From contig NZ_MOLV01000007.1 of the NCBI RefSeq assembly GCF_001870785.1, positions 62,001 through 126,000 of the forward strand: a DNA stretch of 64,000 nt, written 5' to 3'. The stretch is from Exiguobacterium sp. KRL4. Its GTDB lineage: Bacteria; Bacillota; Bacilli; Exiguobacteriales; Exiguobacteriaceae. This document shows positions 1 through 8,532 of this stretch, piece after piece; the stretch's first letter is position 1, and each line of letters begins with the position of its first letter. The translations under genes were made by a program, and so were the position numbers. The notes beneath the pieces were generated by a model. That model made no database searches and was not told the DNA's origin. It was given only the letters and a program-made list of their open reading frames with translations.

Positions 1-3000
1 CCATCGTACTTTGTGAACTTTCATCAAAAATGATGACGTCAAAGAGATCGCTCGCTGCCTTGAAGGATTCAAGGACACGGTTGACCGGCATAATCCAGAC
101 CGGAATCGCGTCTTGGGCCTGCATCATTTGTTTGGCGGCTTCTTTCCGGTAACGTGGTGCATGTTTACCCGTTCCTTTTCCGACTTTTCGAATCAAGGTC
201 GCCCAACTGTTGAGCTGTTCTTGTTTCGAAGGCGTCATCCGTTTGAGCTGTTCTTTCCAAGCGAGCGTCGCACAGAGACGAGCGACGGTCTGTCCTTCTT
301 CTTGCTCAAGACGATGGAGCTGCTCGCGTTCGTCTGCATCACTCAAAGCTTCAAGTCGACTCTTGACGTAAGCGAGGTGCCACGCATCGCGGAGTTCGAG
401 TGCATGAAACGTCGGAGCACTGTTCGTTCGTAATGCCGTGAGCCAGTTCGGGGCAGCTTGTTCTAGAGTCTTACTGAGTGCTTGTAGGCGACTCGCTCGG
501 TGCTCATTCGTTTCCAAGAGTCGTAGTTCTTCATAAATCGCTGTATAGCGAGTAGCATTCCAATCACGAATCGCTTGCTGCAGCTGAATGGTGATGGGGT
601 GGGTGAGTTCTGCTACGTCGAGTAAAGATAACCAGGTTTGTTGCTGCTCATGCAGTTCATCCAAACGTTTCAGTTCAAAGAGTGCCTCTAGGGCATTGGT
701 TTGAAGTCCAAGCCACTCTGATTCATACGTGAAGTCATGATTTTCATAACTTTCGTGTAATGGACGGAGGACTTGCGTAAAGTGTTGCATGATACTGTCA
801 AGTTGGCGGAAAACATCCAGCGCTTTTCGGTACGTCGTTAAAGGACCAATCGGGATTTCAATGGAATGATGTTCAAAGCGATGCTTAAACGTCCGTTCGA
901 GTTTCCGAAGTGATTCCGTATACGTCAAATGTTGCAAGAGTAACGTAACATCTGCGGCATTAGCCATCTTCTTCCCGTCAATCGTCACTTCATCTAAAAG
1001 AAGGGCGTATTTTTTTCGTTTTGTCCATTTAAAGAACATCCCATCGACCTTGTTTGCTTCAAACAGTGGCAAGAGTTCCGTTGCGAGTACAGATAAATCT
1101 TGATCCGTTGTCGGAAGAGCGAAATCATGCAACGAAACGGACCGCTCGAGCTGCTCAATCTCAAGAAGTGTTTGTTCGAACGTCAATCGATCTTGCTCGA
1201 GCTCATCGAAATCAGAAGGATGCGCCAGCCAATGACGATATAAGGCAAGCGCCCAGTATTCAAGCTTTGTATATTGCCGAACGGATTGCTGGAGCCAGTC
1301 GCGCAGTTGATGTTTGGTCTCATCAGACGCAGATTTCATCCATGCAACTGATAAAGCAGTCGGTTCGATCAGTTGGAGTGCTGTTACTTCGGCGACGAGT
1401 TCTTCGAAGGTCAGGGGTTCCGCAAACGCCGTCCGTGTTGGTCGACGACCGAGAATCTTGAGTTCGGCAAGTGCTTCTTGATCCTGCATCAATTCATACA
1501 GTTCCTGAATATCGACGGCACTCATCGGTGCTTCTTCAGACAAAAGCGGCGTCGGAATCTGTGTCAAAATCGTGGATTGACTCATCCATTTTGCCCACTT
1601 GAGTGGCGTCTTCGTTTCTTGACCAATCGTAAGACCGTCGTGTTCGATAATGGCTTGATCAAGCATCATCCGACGCGTCGACGCAATTTCGCGACGGATC
1701 GTTTCAAGATGATTCCGAATCGTTGTGGCACTTGCTTCTAGTTCTTCAGCTGACGTCTTATTCAAATAGCTTGAGATACCATGTAAAGATGTTTCCGTTT
1801 GTTTAATCGTCTTGGAATCAGCGCCTAAAACAGAGACCGCCAGTTCACGGATTTCAGCAGGCAATTTATCGCGGAGGACCGTTAAGGCATGTTCTTTTTC
1901 ACTTGTGACAAGCACACGTTTCCCGTGAGCGAGAAGATGCGAAATCAAGTTGGAAATCGTGTGGCTCTTTCCGGTACCCGGTGGTCCCTGAACGACGACA
2001 CCTGCGTTGTTACTTAACTGCTGAAGAATTCGTTTTTGTTCCTCATTGTAAGGAAGCGGGAATAAAATCTCTTCACCGACAGCCTGCCACTCGGTACGAT
2101 CTTGTTGATCAAGGGCAGCAATTGCTACATCGTCTGAAGTAAAGAACTGTTCGAGCGCAGGCGACAACGGTAAGTCTTGCTCGATCGCTTCCGCAAGATG
2201 TTCATGCTCTTCGACCCAACTGTGATTGGATTTCGGACGCCGATAAAGGCGGACACCTGGCATAACGTAAACATCAGCTTCTTGTGCATAAGCATGGTCC
2301 GCATGTAACAGCCGAAGTACTTGTTCGCTTCGTTCTTGGAGTTGCGTTTCGTCCCAAGGGTTAAAGTCGAAGGCGTGATCTTCCTTAAAATCGAGTTCGT
2401 ATTCCGAAAGCTCTGCTTTCATCCAGACACTGTCCCAGTTCAACATATCCAACTCAAGTTTCGGAAGAGTCGGTGTCGTTTCAATACGGAACACACTTTT
2501 TTCAGTATCAAACTCAATGATAGCGGGTCGGACAAAAAGTGGTCGTTGAATAGATTGTGTCGGCCAGTGCAGGTGACCGAAGGACCAAACGATTTCATGG
2601 GTATCATTATCAGTCGTCTGGAACTGATACATCCGGTACATCAAATCATAGAGTGATTGTGCCTTTTCATGCTGACGTTTTTTCTCTTTCCAGTCACGAA
2701 CAGCTAATTCGTAGGTTGTCCAAAGTGACGTTAATTCTTCTGGAAGAGAAGCCTTTGGTGTAACGTCGTCATCGGTCGTCACAGTCCATTCGCTTAATTT
2801 ACTCGGGAGGGCAGGACGATCGATCGTGAAGGCAGGATGAAACTTTACTTCGACAATGGTTTGCTGACTGTCATCGCTTGTTGAAGTGACGTTCGGAAAG
2901 CGCATCGTCGTCTCATCTAAAATCGTTGTATACGTTTTGGTATCGCGTTGTGTTTTTAAACCAAGCTTCTTGACGGAAGCCATGAATTGAAAAAGGTTGA

Positions 3001-3025
3001 TTGCTTTTGAACGGGTAGTGCTCAT
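1..3025 (-). CDS. Large superfamily 1 (Upf1/Dna2-like) helicase, C-terminus outside window
   Basis: A single open frame runs from an ATG at 3025 (AAGGAG ten bases upstream) to the window edge, about 1008 residues, with no stop. Around residue 345 it shows a P-loop, GPPGTGKSHT, followed by a typical SF1 helix. Around residue 1000, at the window edge, it shows a Walker B of the form FDVIIFDESSQ, which is characteristic of Upf1/Dna2-like SF1 helicases. The roughly 650 residues between the two motifs are charged and predicted helical, so the core carries a very large insertion. The first 340 residues are an unassigned N-terminal domain. Helicase motifs III-VI and any nuclease domain would lie beyond position 1. 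Proteins of this build act on DNA or RNA and some sit in defence islands, but nothing here proves that role. Confidence 0.85.
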   Translation of the reverse strand, partial: MSTTRSKAINLFQFMASVKKLGLKTQRDTKTYTTILDETTMRFPNVTSTSDDSQQTIVEVKFHPAFTIDRPALPSKLSEWTVTTDDDVTPKASLPEELTSLWTTYELAVRDWKEKKRQHEKAQSLYDLMYRMYQFQTTDNDTHEIVWSFGHLHWPTQSIQRPLFVRPAIIEFDTEKSVFRIETTPTLPKLELDMLNWDSVWMKAELSEYELDFKEDHAFDFNPWDETQLQERSEQVLRLLHADHAYAQEADVYVMPGVRLYRRPKSNHSWVEEHEHLAEAIEQDLPLSPALEQFFTSDDVAIAALDQQDRTEWQAVGEEILFPLPYNEEQKRILQQLSNNAGVVVQGPPGTGKSHTISNLISHLLAHGKRVLVTSEKEHALTVLRDKLPAEIRELAVSVLGADSKTIKQTETSLHGISSYLNKTSAEELEASATTIRNHLETIRREIASTRRMMLDQAIIEHDGLTIGQETKTPLKWAKWMSQSTILTQIPTPLLSEEAPMSAVDIQELYELMQDQEALAELKILGRRPTRTAFAEPLTFEELVAEVTALQLIEPTALSVAWMKSASDETKHQLRDWLQQSVRQYTKLEYWALALYRHWLAHPSDFDELEQDRLTFEQTLLEIEQLERSVSLHDFALPTTDQDLSVLATELLPLFEANKVDGMFFKWTKRKKYALLLDEVTIDGKKMANAADVTLLLQHLTYTESLRKLERTFKHRFEHHSIEIPIGPLTTYRKALDVFRQLDSIMQHFTQVLRPLHESYENHDFTYESEWLGLQTNALEALFELKRLDELHEQQQTWLSLLDVAELTHPITIQLQQAIRDWNATRYTAIYEELRLLETNEHRASRLQALSKTLEQAAPNWLTALRTNSAPTFHALELRDAWHLAYVKSRLEALSDADEREQLHRLEQEEGQTVARLCATLAWKEQLKRMTPSKQEQLNSWATLIRKVGKGTGKHAPRYRKEAAKQMMQAQDAIPVWIMPVNRVLESFKAASDLFDVIIFDESSQSTM

Positions 3026-3164
3026 TACTAGGTAGCTCCTTATATGTAAATTTAAAAGTTAGGAAATTAGAGGTGGTTTATTGAAAAACGAGGCACTTAA
3101 TTCCTAGTTTTTAGGACAGTATTAGTATACAAGGAAACAGGATGAAGAGAATAGTAGGGAGTAG

Positions 3165-3199
3165 AAAAAAGACTTTCCGAATTGGTCTTCGGAAAGTCA
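3165..3199 (-). terminator. Rho-independent terminator of the 3197-4411 gene
   Basis: On the minus strand, CTTTCCGAA pairs with TTCGGAAAG and is followed by a run of T residues. The stem begins at the stop codon of the membrane protein gene. Confidence 0.8.
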
Positions 3200-4411
3200 A
3201 TCTAGAGGGATAGTGATTGCATTATTGGTAGAAGAATCGACAAGATTACCTGTAGCAGGATTGGTCGGTAAACCAATCAGAAAATCAAAGGAATCGAGAG
3301 TATCTGCAGATTCTTCCATGAAAACATAGTAGCTACCTCGATCTTTCGTACCTGAGCGAAGAAGTGGAAGGTCCGTGTTTGGATCGTAGCTTCGATTTAA
3401 CGTAAACTTTCCGACGGGATTATACTCATTTGTTCCATTGTTAATAAAGGTACTAGCAAAAGAATAGTAGTAGTCTTGTGAGGTATCATTTTGAACGGTC
3501 ACAGATACTTTCAACACAGAGATAGGTTCGGCATCAAACATGAATTTCTTCACAAATGGTTCATAGGCAGTGACTTCGCCAACTTCAATTTGATTGATTT
3601 CATAAAAGAAGTTTGGAGCAAGTTCGATTTTTTCATTAACATTTTGAAGATTTACCGGGGTATAGGAAGCGTAATACTTTTTAGTTTGATCATAGACCTT
3701 TTCTTCTGGGGCTTCTGCTACATCATCTGAAGTTTCTTGTACAGATTCATCTTCTGGCTCTTCTATGATAGGCTCTTCGACAGGTTCTTCAGAAATTGGT
3801 TCGTTTTCAGTGTCGGCATCAGTATCGGTAGAAGCGGGAGCTGCTGTTGATTCTGAATTCGTTGTGGGAGGAGCAGATGAAATGACTTCGTACGAAAGTA
3901 AGATAAATAAAATACCAAAGGGTAATGCGTACTTCCAGATACGGGGCATTGCCTGAAAGGACTGATACTTTAATAAAAACAGTCCGCTAACAAAAATGCT
4001 AAGGATACCAAGACAGAGTACGATATAGAACATATTTTCAAAATGAAACAGAGTCGCAAATGCGGTTAGTAAGTATAGAAGAAACAAAATGGCTGCAGGA
4101 ATGACAATCTGAGGTGAGAGGCGGCGTTTCGAATATTTATAGAGACAGTAAAAAATCCATAAAAACAAAGAGAAAACCGTTAAAAATAAGAGCGGCAGCA
4201 GTATGATTTCGAATTGACCGTTTTGACGATAGAGGATGTAACCATTCAGGATAGAAGTCAGAAACAAAATGCTACTTAACCAGAGTAGAAGCGTCGCGTC
4301 AGTTAATTTTTCAGGAGGTCTCTCACCTTTGACGACTTGCAGGCGATAAATGATAGCGGCAACGAGGATGGCTAAAGATATGGAGTGCAAAATCTGAACT
4401 AGGTACTGCAT
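3197..4411 (-). CDS. Multi-pass membrane protein with extracytoplasmic Ig-like (DUF4352-type) domain
   Basis: 404 residues from the ATG at 4411, chosen because AAAGGAG lies seven bases upstream; an ATG 72 bases earlier has no such site. About five to six hydrophobic segments fill the first 180 residues. Next comes an acidic, Ser/Thr/Glu-rich linker (about residues 185-250). The C-terminal 150 residues are beta-rich and resemble the telokin-like Ig fold of DUF4352 proteins, seen in secreted or anchored Firmicute proteins. The linker suggests the C-terminal domain is displayed outside the membrane. No enzymatic motif is visible. It is transcribed alone, ending in the terminator at 3165. Function unknown. 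Confidence 0.75.
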   Translation of the reverse strand: MQYLVQILHSISLAILVAAIIYRLQVVKGERPPEKLTDATLLLWLSSILFLTSILNGYILYRQNGQFEIILLPLLFLTVFSLFLWIFYCLYKYSKRRLSPQIVIPAAILFLLYLLTAFATLFHFENMFYIVLCLGILSIFVSGLFLLKYQSFQAMPRIWKYALPFGILFILLSYEVISSAPPTTNSESTAAPASTDTDADTENEPISEEPVEEPIIEEPEDESVQETSDDVAEAPEEKVYDQTKKYYASYTPVNLQNVNEKIELAPNFFYEINQIEVGEVTAYEPFVKKFMFDAEPISVLKVSVTVQNDTSQDYYYSFASTFINNGTNEYNPVGKFTLNRSYDPNTDLPLLRSGTKDRGSYYVFMEESADTLDSFDFLIGLPTNPATGNLVDSSTNNAITIPLD

Positions 4412-4726
4412 GCTAATCTCCTTTCTATACGGAAAACAGCGAAGAACCATTAGTAATATTTCCCCGTATTTTACTAAAAACAATCAACTTACATATATTA
4501 AATTAAAATAGGAAGGGAAATTTATATTGAATTATTTATTTTTGTAGTTTATTGAAATCTAGTTGCTAAAGTCTAATGAATCTTTTTGAGTAATGGTATT
4601 TTACAATTTTTCAGTTTACTGTTCAGCGCGGTAATAAAAAAAGAAACGGATCAATTGACCCATTCCCGATATGAAAAGAAAATTACCTAATTGGAAGAAG
4701 AAACATGTCATCTTTCATTAAGAAAG
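4412..4726. other. AT-rich gap with a minus-strand terminator
   Basis: This gap has no convincing coding frame. It is notably AT-rich beside the membrane protein start. Near 4645-4664 the arms AACGGATC and GACCCATT flank AATT; read on the minus strand, the hairpin is followed by TTTCTTTTTTTATT. This makes it the likely terminator of the split gene at 4727-5203. The remainder probably holds the promoter of the membrane protein gene, but no clear -35/-10 pair was found. Confidence 0.6.
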
Positions 4727-5203
4727 TCATTTCGCTAATGCTTTTACTTTCACAAGGAGGTCGTCAGAATAAGCTCCTTTGGAGAGGGAATTGATTAACT
4801 CCAGAAATGATGCAGCTGCTTGTTGGAAAGCGCGAATAAACTCCGCTGTCTTATAGACGACTTCATCTTGATCGATTCTCAGTGACAAGCTGTGACTCGA
4901 GTGCTTTTTGAACGTAACCTATATGGGCGTGTTGGGATAATAGAAGGTGGCATAATCTTTTTTCAGGTAGCAATCTAGGGCTTCTGTATAGTACTGCCAA
5001 AGAGGTGCAAGTTCATCTGAAGCATCCATACCTTGCATTGATCCGTTTCGGTCGTTCGAGAAAGCAATGATACCTTCTAGATTCAAAAATCCGTCTTCGA
5101 GCCAATTTTCTTTTTTGTTTACATAAGATTGAATCCGTTCACGTTCCTCAATACTGAGATGATATTGTTCATTTTCTAAAAAAATAAGAGTTTGAATGTT
5201 CAA
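4727..5203 (-). pseudogene. Small hypothetical gene interrupted by an in-frame amber codon
   Basis: A TTG start at 5203 is supported by AAAGGAGG eight bases upstream. The frame encodes 94 residues, then a TAG at 4921-4919. It continues in the same frame, with no other disruption, for 63 more codons to a TGA at 4729-4727. Composition and helical character continue smoothly across the TAG: the region after it reads VTFKKHSSHSLSLRID and ends in an amphipathic helix. This is what a single nonsense change in a gene of about 158 codons would leave. The family is not recognised. It could be a real pseudogene, a readthrough site, a shortened functional protein (4919-5203) or a sequencing error. Confidence 0.65.
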
Positions 5204-5240
5204 GCAGTATCCTCCTTTTAATTAGTAAGTGCAATCAATC

Positions 5241-5269
5241 TTGATATGGTCCTCCTTTTTGATTATAAA
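5241..5269 (+). promoter_or_regulatory. Sigma-A-type promoter of the LytTR/ABC fusion gene
   Basis: TTGATA (5241-5246) and TATAAA (5264-5269) are separated by 17 bases, about 70 bases before the ATG at 5338. Confidence 0.65.
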
Positions 5270-5337
5270 AGACATTGCATGAAATAATAGGTAAAATATT
5301 CCTTGAGTCGGATTAAAGAGAGGGTGGATACCTGTAT

Positions 5338-6336
5338 ATGTCCAAGGATATAGATTTGAAAACTTCTGCAACAGTGAATCGCCTTGAAGTCTGCATGGGC
5401 GAGTCTAAGTCCATTCAGACAAGTCGAGAAGAACAGGAACAGATTTTAGAGCGTCTTCAATCGCGAGAAAAACGGACGGGTTATCAGGAAATTCAGATTG
5501 ATTTCCCGGGGAATCAATCATTGAATCTATCGGATATCGGATTTTGTTTTTTAGCGCTCGATTCCTATCCGCGACTAACGGTACAAGAGCAGTTGAAATT
5601 TTTTAAGCAACTCTATCAGAGTGAGAATTCGATTGAGGAGTTGCTTGAACGGCTCCATTTGACGGAACGTGCCCGGACAAAAGGAAAAGATTTAACCTAC
5701 TCGGAACAAAAACGACTTGTACTTGGTCGTCTCCTATTACAAAATCCGAGTGTTTTCGTAATGGAAGAGCCGATTCAAAATGTCGATTGGCAGACCAAAC
5801 AATTGATCCTTCGCTTCGTACAAGAAGCAGAACAAGAAGGGAAATCGATAATTCTTCTGACGGAAAGTTTAGAGAATGCGATGTTACTGTCACGGTCTGT
5901 GTACCAATGGCGAAACGGAAAACTGCAGTTTGTGGAATCAGAAACTACAGTTGAATCAGAGGAAGAAACAGCCGTTCCAACCGATATCTCTCCGGGACAA
6001 CAGACACTTCGAAAAATTGCGACGAAAGTCGATAAAAATATCGTATTACTGGATATAGCGGAGCTAGATTATTTGGAGAGTGTTGCTGGCACGGTTCAAG
6101 TGAATAGCGATCACAAGCAGTATCCAGGTCTGTATACCTTGCAAGAATATGAGCAACGGTTGCAAGCCTATCCTTTCTTTCGGTGTCATCGCTCTTACTT
6201 GGTTAATCTCGAAAAAGTAGCAGAAGTGATGATGTGGACACGAAACAGTTATAGTCTGCTGTTGAAAAATGGCAAGGAAGTACCGTTATCGAAAAACCGG
6301 GTTGCCCTCTTAAAAGAGATATTGGGTCTTCAATGA
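5338..6336 (+). CDS. Degenerate ABC ATPase fused to LytTR DNA-binding domain
   Basis: 332 residues. Residues 20-195 have the outline of an ABC nucleotide-binding domain: a Q-loop-like stretch, YSEQKRLVLGRLLL where the LSGGQ signature helix belongs, a Walker B-like VFVMEEP, and LLTES at the H-loop position. The Walker A P-loop is missing and the signature is degraded, so ATP hydrolysis is unlikely. Residues 225-332 form a LytTR domain, with the typical FRCHRSYLVNL core, which binds DNA as in AgrA or ComE. It immediately precedes an ABC-2 ATPase/permease pair. I infer that it is a dedicated regulator that senses or mimics the transporter ATPase. LytTR regulators fused to ABC-like domains are known in Bacillales, but their signals are mostly undefined. 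Confidence 0.88.
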   Translation: MSKDIDLKTSATVNRLEVCMGESKSIQTSREEQEQILERLQSREKRTGYQEIQIDFPGNQSLNLSDIGFCFLALDSYPRLTVQEQLKFFKQLYQSENSIEELLERLHLTERARTKGKDLTYSEQKRLVLGRLLLQNPSVFVMEEPIQNVDWQTKQLILRFVQEAEQEGKSIILLTESLENAMLLSRSVYQWRNGKLQFVESETTVESEEETAVPTDISPGQQTLRKIATKVDKNIVLLDIAELDYLESVAGTVQVNSDHKQYPGLYTLQEYEQRLQAYPFFRCHRSYLVNLEKVAEVMMWTRNSYSLLLKNGKEVPLSKNRVALLKEILGLQ

Positions 6337-6419
6337 CGTTCCGTTAAGTGGTTGCCAGACGCCTGTCGACGGATCGGATGCTCCTGTCAGCTACTTTTTA
6401 AGGTATTCACGTTCTCTAG

Positions 6420-6440
6420 GTTCTATGCTGAGCGTAGAAC
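6420..6440. promoter_or_regulatory. Near-perfect inverted repeat before the ABC-2 operon
   Basis: Arms GTTCTATGCT (6420-6429) and AGCGTAGAAC (6431-6440) flank one base and match at 9 of 10 positions. The repeat ends 20 bases before the ATG at 6461. It could be an operator for the upstream LytTR protein or a leader hairpin. No T-run follows, so it is not a terminator. Confidence 0.55.
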
Positions 6441-6460
6441 AGATGAAGGGAGTTTATAGG

Positions 6461-7303
6461 ATGCCGATTATTGAAGTGGATCAGATTACGAAAGAGTTTT
6501 CAGGTCAGGTTGCCTTAAACAAGATTAGTTTTTCGATACAGCAAGGGGAAGTGTTTGGGTTAGTTGGACCGAGTGGAGCTGGCAAGACAACATTACTTCA
6601 ATTACTGACAGGGCAAGTCAAAGCCGACACAGGTCAGGCCAAAGTGCTCGGACATACGACGAATCGGTTGCGGGGAGAACAGTTACAAGAAATCGGAATC
6701 ATGACAGACAATAGCGGTCTGTATGATCGTTTAAGTATTTACGATAATCTTAAGCTCTATTGCCGGTTATATGGTTGTTCTTTAAAACGGATCGAAGAAG
6801 TTCTCATGATTGTCCATCTCGGTGCAGAACAAAAGAAGAAAGTGCAGCATTTATCGAAAGGGATGCGCCAACGCGTGTTGTTGGCTCGGGCCTTGTTACA
6901 TGAACCTTTGCTTCTTTTTTTAGATGAACCGACATCGGCTCTTGATCCGATGAATACCTACTATATTCATCAAGGATTACGCACGTTAAATCAAAAGGGA
7001 ACGACTATTTTTTTGACTACACACGATATGCGGGAAGCAGAGGCGCTCTGTCACCGGGTAGCATTTTTACATGAAGGGAAGTTGCCGTTAATGGGTTCAC
7101 CAACTGAGTTACGTGAACGGTTTTCTGACGCAACCGTAACAGTACGTTTGACAGGGAGGGAACCAATGATTTTGCAAAATGGACCGGAGGATGCCAAAAA
7201 GATGTATGACTACTTTTGTTCAAATCAAATCGTTACGATTCATTCAAACGAACCGACACTGGACGAAATCTTTATTCATGTCACGGGGAGGGGACTCGTA
7301 TGA
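6461..7303 (+). CDS. ABC-2 type transporter ATP-binding protein
   Basis: 280 residues from the ATG at 6461, which follows GAAGGGAG; a frame opening at 6425 lacks a good site. Walker A is GPSGAGKTT. The signature is degenerate (LSKGMRQRV, typical of ABC-2 exporters). Walker B is LLLFLDEPTSALD and the H-loop is TTHD. The last 80 residues are the small C-terminal extension common in drug or bacteriocin exporters such as CcmA/NatA. The stop overlaps the permease start (ATGA at 7300-7303), showing translational coupling. It should energise export by the next gene product. Substrate unknown; antimicrobial peptides or sodium/drug export are plausible from the family. Confidence 0.93.
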   Translation: MPIIEVDQITKEFSGQVALNKISFSIQQGEVFGLVGPSGAGKTTLLQLLTGQVKADTGQAKVLGHTTNRLRGEQLQEIGIMTDNSGLYDRLSIYDNLKLYCRLYGCSLKRIEEVLMIVHLGAEQKKKVQHLSKGMRQRVLLARALLHEPLLLFLDEPTSALDPMNTYYIHQGLRTLNQKGTTIFLTTHDMREAEALCHRVAFLHEGKLPLMGSPTELRERFSDATVTVRLTGREPMILQNGPEDAKKMYDYFCSNQIVTIHSNEPTLDEIFIHVTGRGLV

Positions 7304-8007
7304 ATCTGTCCATCCAGCGAACACTTGCGATCTTTTTGAAGGATGTCAAAGATGTGACTCGGAATCTCTTTGTCACGACCACATTATTGGTTCCGATTCT
7401 GTTAGCCATTGCCTACCGAAATCTTGGTGACATCACACTTGAGATTCATTACACCGTGATCAATCTGACGTTTTCTTCTGTCACAGCGTTTGTTCAGTGC
7501 ACACTGATTGCAGAAGAAAAAGAAAAAAATACGTTACGGACACTCATGTTGTCGCCTGCGACTACAAGTGAAATCTTACTCGGGAAAAGTCTTTTGAGTT
7601 TGTTGATCACACTCATAACAATTCTGCTGTGCATTCAAATTACAGGATACGTTCCGGAACACGTTGGACTGTTTGCTCTTGCGATAATTGGATCCTGTTT
7701 GTTTTATCTCGCACTCGGAACAGTACTTGGTTTAATCACAAAATCAGTCATGGAAGCATCGGTTGTTGTCCTCCCGATCATGTTTTTATTTGGTTTTGGT
7801 ACGATGCTTGAGACATTGGCATCAAATAACACCTATTTGAAGCTGCTTGAATATCTACCGAACTTACAACTGTTACGATTCGCTGAGCTTTTGGAACAAC
7901 AAAAGTTCACATCACTCGGACTGCCACTTTTAGTGATCGGAATCTGGAGTATACTAGGTGCTTTGCTGGCCGTGATGGTCTATCGGAAACAACTGAATAG
8001 TCGATAA
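7300..8007 (+). CDS. ABC-2 type transporter permease
   Basis: 235 residues from the ATG at 7300, overlapping the ATPase stop by four bases. It has six hydrophobic segments in the ABC-2 membrane layout. The EEKEKNTLRTLMLSP stretch near residues 67-81 is the conserved cytoplasmic loop of NatB/YhaP-type exporters. It forms the membrane half of the exporter with the preceding ATPase, and the LytTR fusion upstream is the likely regulator. The operon is followed by an AATGAAG/CTTCATT hairpin and the terminator at 8070. Confidence 0.9.
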   Translation: MNLSIQRTLAIFLKDVKDVTRNLFVTTTLLVPILLAIAYRNLGDITLEIHYTVINLTFSSVTAFVQCTLIAEEKEKNTLRTLMLSPATTSEILLGKSLLSLLITLITILLCIQITGYVPEHVGLFALAIIGSCLFYLALGTVLGLITKSVMEASVVVLPIMFLFGFGTMLETLASNNTYLKLLEYLPNLQLLRFAELLEQQKFTSLGLPLLVIGIWSILGALLAVMVYRKQLNSR

Positions 8008-8069
8008 AATGAAGTCGAGTAATTAATCAAGTCCTCTTCATTCTCAGGTGTATCTATCAAAGACTAACG

Positions 8070-8104
8070 AAAAAGCGATTCCATCATTTGGAGTCGCCTT
8101 TTTA
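8070..8104. terminator. Bidirectional terminator between convergent units
   Basis: AAAAAGCGATTCC pairs with GGAGTCGCCTTTTT (one bulge). T-runs on both strands serve the ABC operon and the MntA/HepT unit. Confidence 0.7.
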
Positions 8105-8123
8105 ATGGAAATATTGCAGATAG

Positions 8124-8531
8124 TTAATCTTCTAGTTGAATGACGATTCGCGTGAACTTCAGAAAGTCGTTGAGATGTTGATCTAAAATCGCTTGAAGGA
8201 TGTCTAAATTAAGTGATTGATAATCATGAACGGCAATATTACGAAAACCGACCATGTTCATGAGACTAGTTGAGAGTGATGAGTCGATGAGGTGTGCTTC
8301 CTCAAGTAGCTGGAAGCCATCACGGCTTGATTTGGGTAATCCGAGTTTTCGTGTTCGTACCAGATGCATAGCGATATCGATACTTGCTTCACATGCTCGT
8401 TGAATGTTTAAAATGATACTATCTTGTTTTGTATAATCTTTTATATTACCTGGTTCATTCTCGTAGACATCGTGTATTCTTCGCAGGCATCGTTCAATCG
8501 TTGTTATTTTGTTCAACAACACATCATTCAT
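8124..8531 (-). CDS. hepT: HepT-like RNase toxin (DUF86)
   Basis: 135 residues from the ATG at 8531, one base after the stop of the upstream nucleotidyltransferase gene (TAGTATG), so the two are translationally coupled. The protein is all-helical and carries the diagnostic Rx4HxY motif as RNIAVHDY near residue 100, the catalytic centre of HEPN-type RNases. In characterised MntA/HepT pairs, HepT is an RNA-cleaving toxin that MntA silences by adding AMP to the tyrosine of this motif. The intact motif suggests an active toxin. A role in plasmid or genome maintenance or phage defence is inference from the family. Confidence 0.9.
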   Translation of the reverse strand: MNDVLLNKITTIERCLRRIHDVYENEPGNIKDYTKQDSIILNIQRACEASIDIAMHLVRTRKLGLPKSSRDGFQLLEEAHLIDSSLSTSLMNMVGFRNIAVHDYQSLNLDILQAILDQHLNDFLKFTRIVIQLED

Positions 8532-8532
8532 A

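Noticed and set aside
113-2763. Several plus-strand frames of 60-135 codons opposite the helicase gene
   Set aside because: They lie antisense within one long minus-strand frame that has helicase motifs; they lack ribosome binding sites and protein-like composition.
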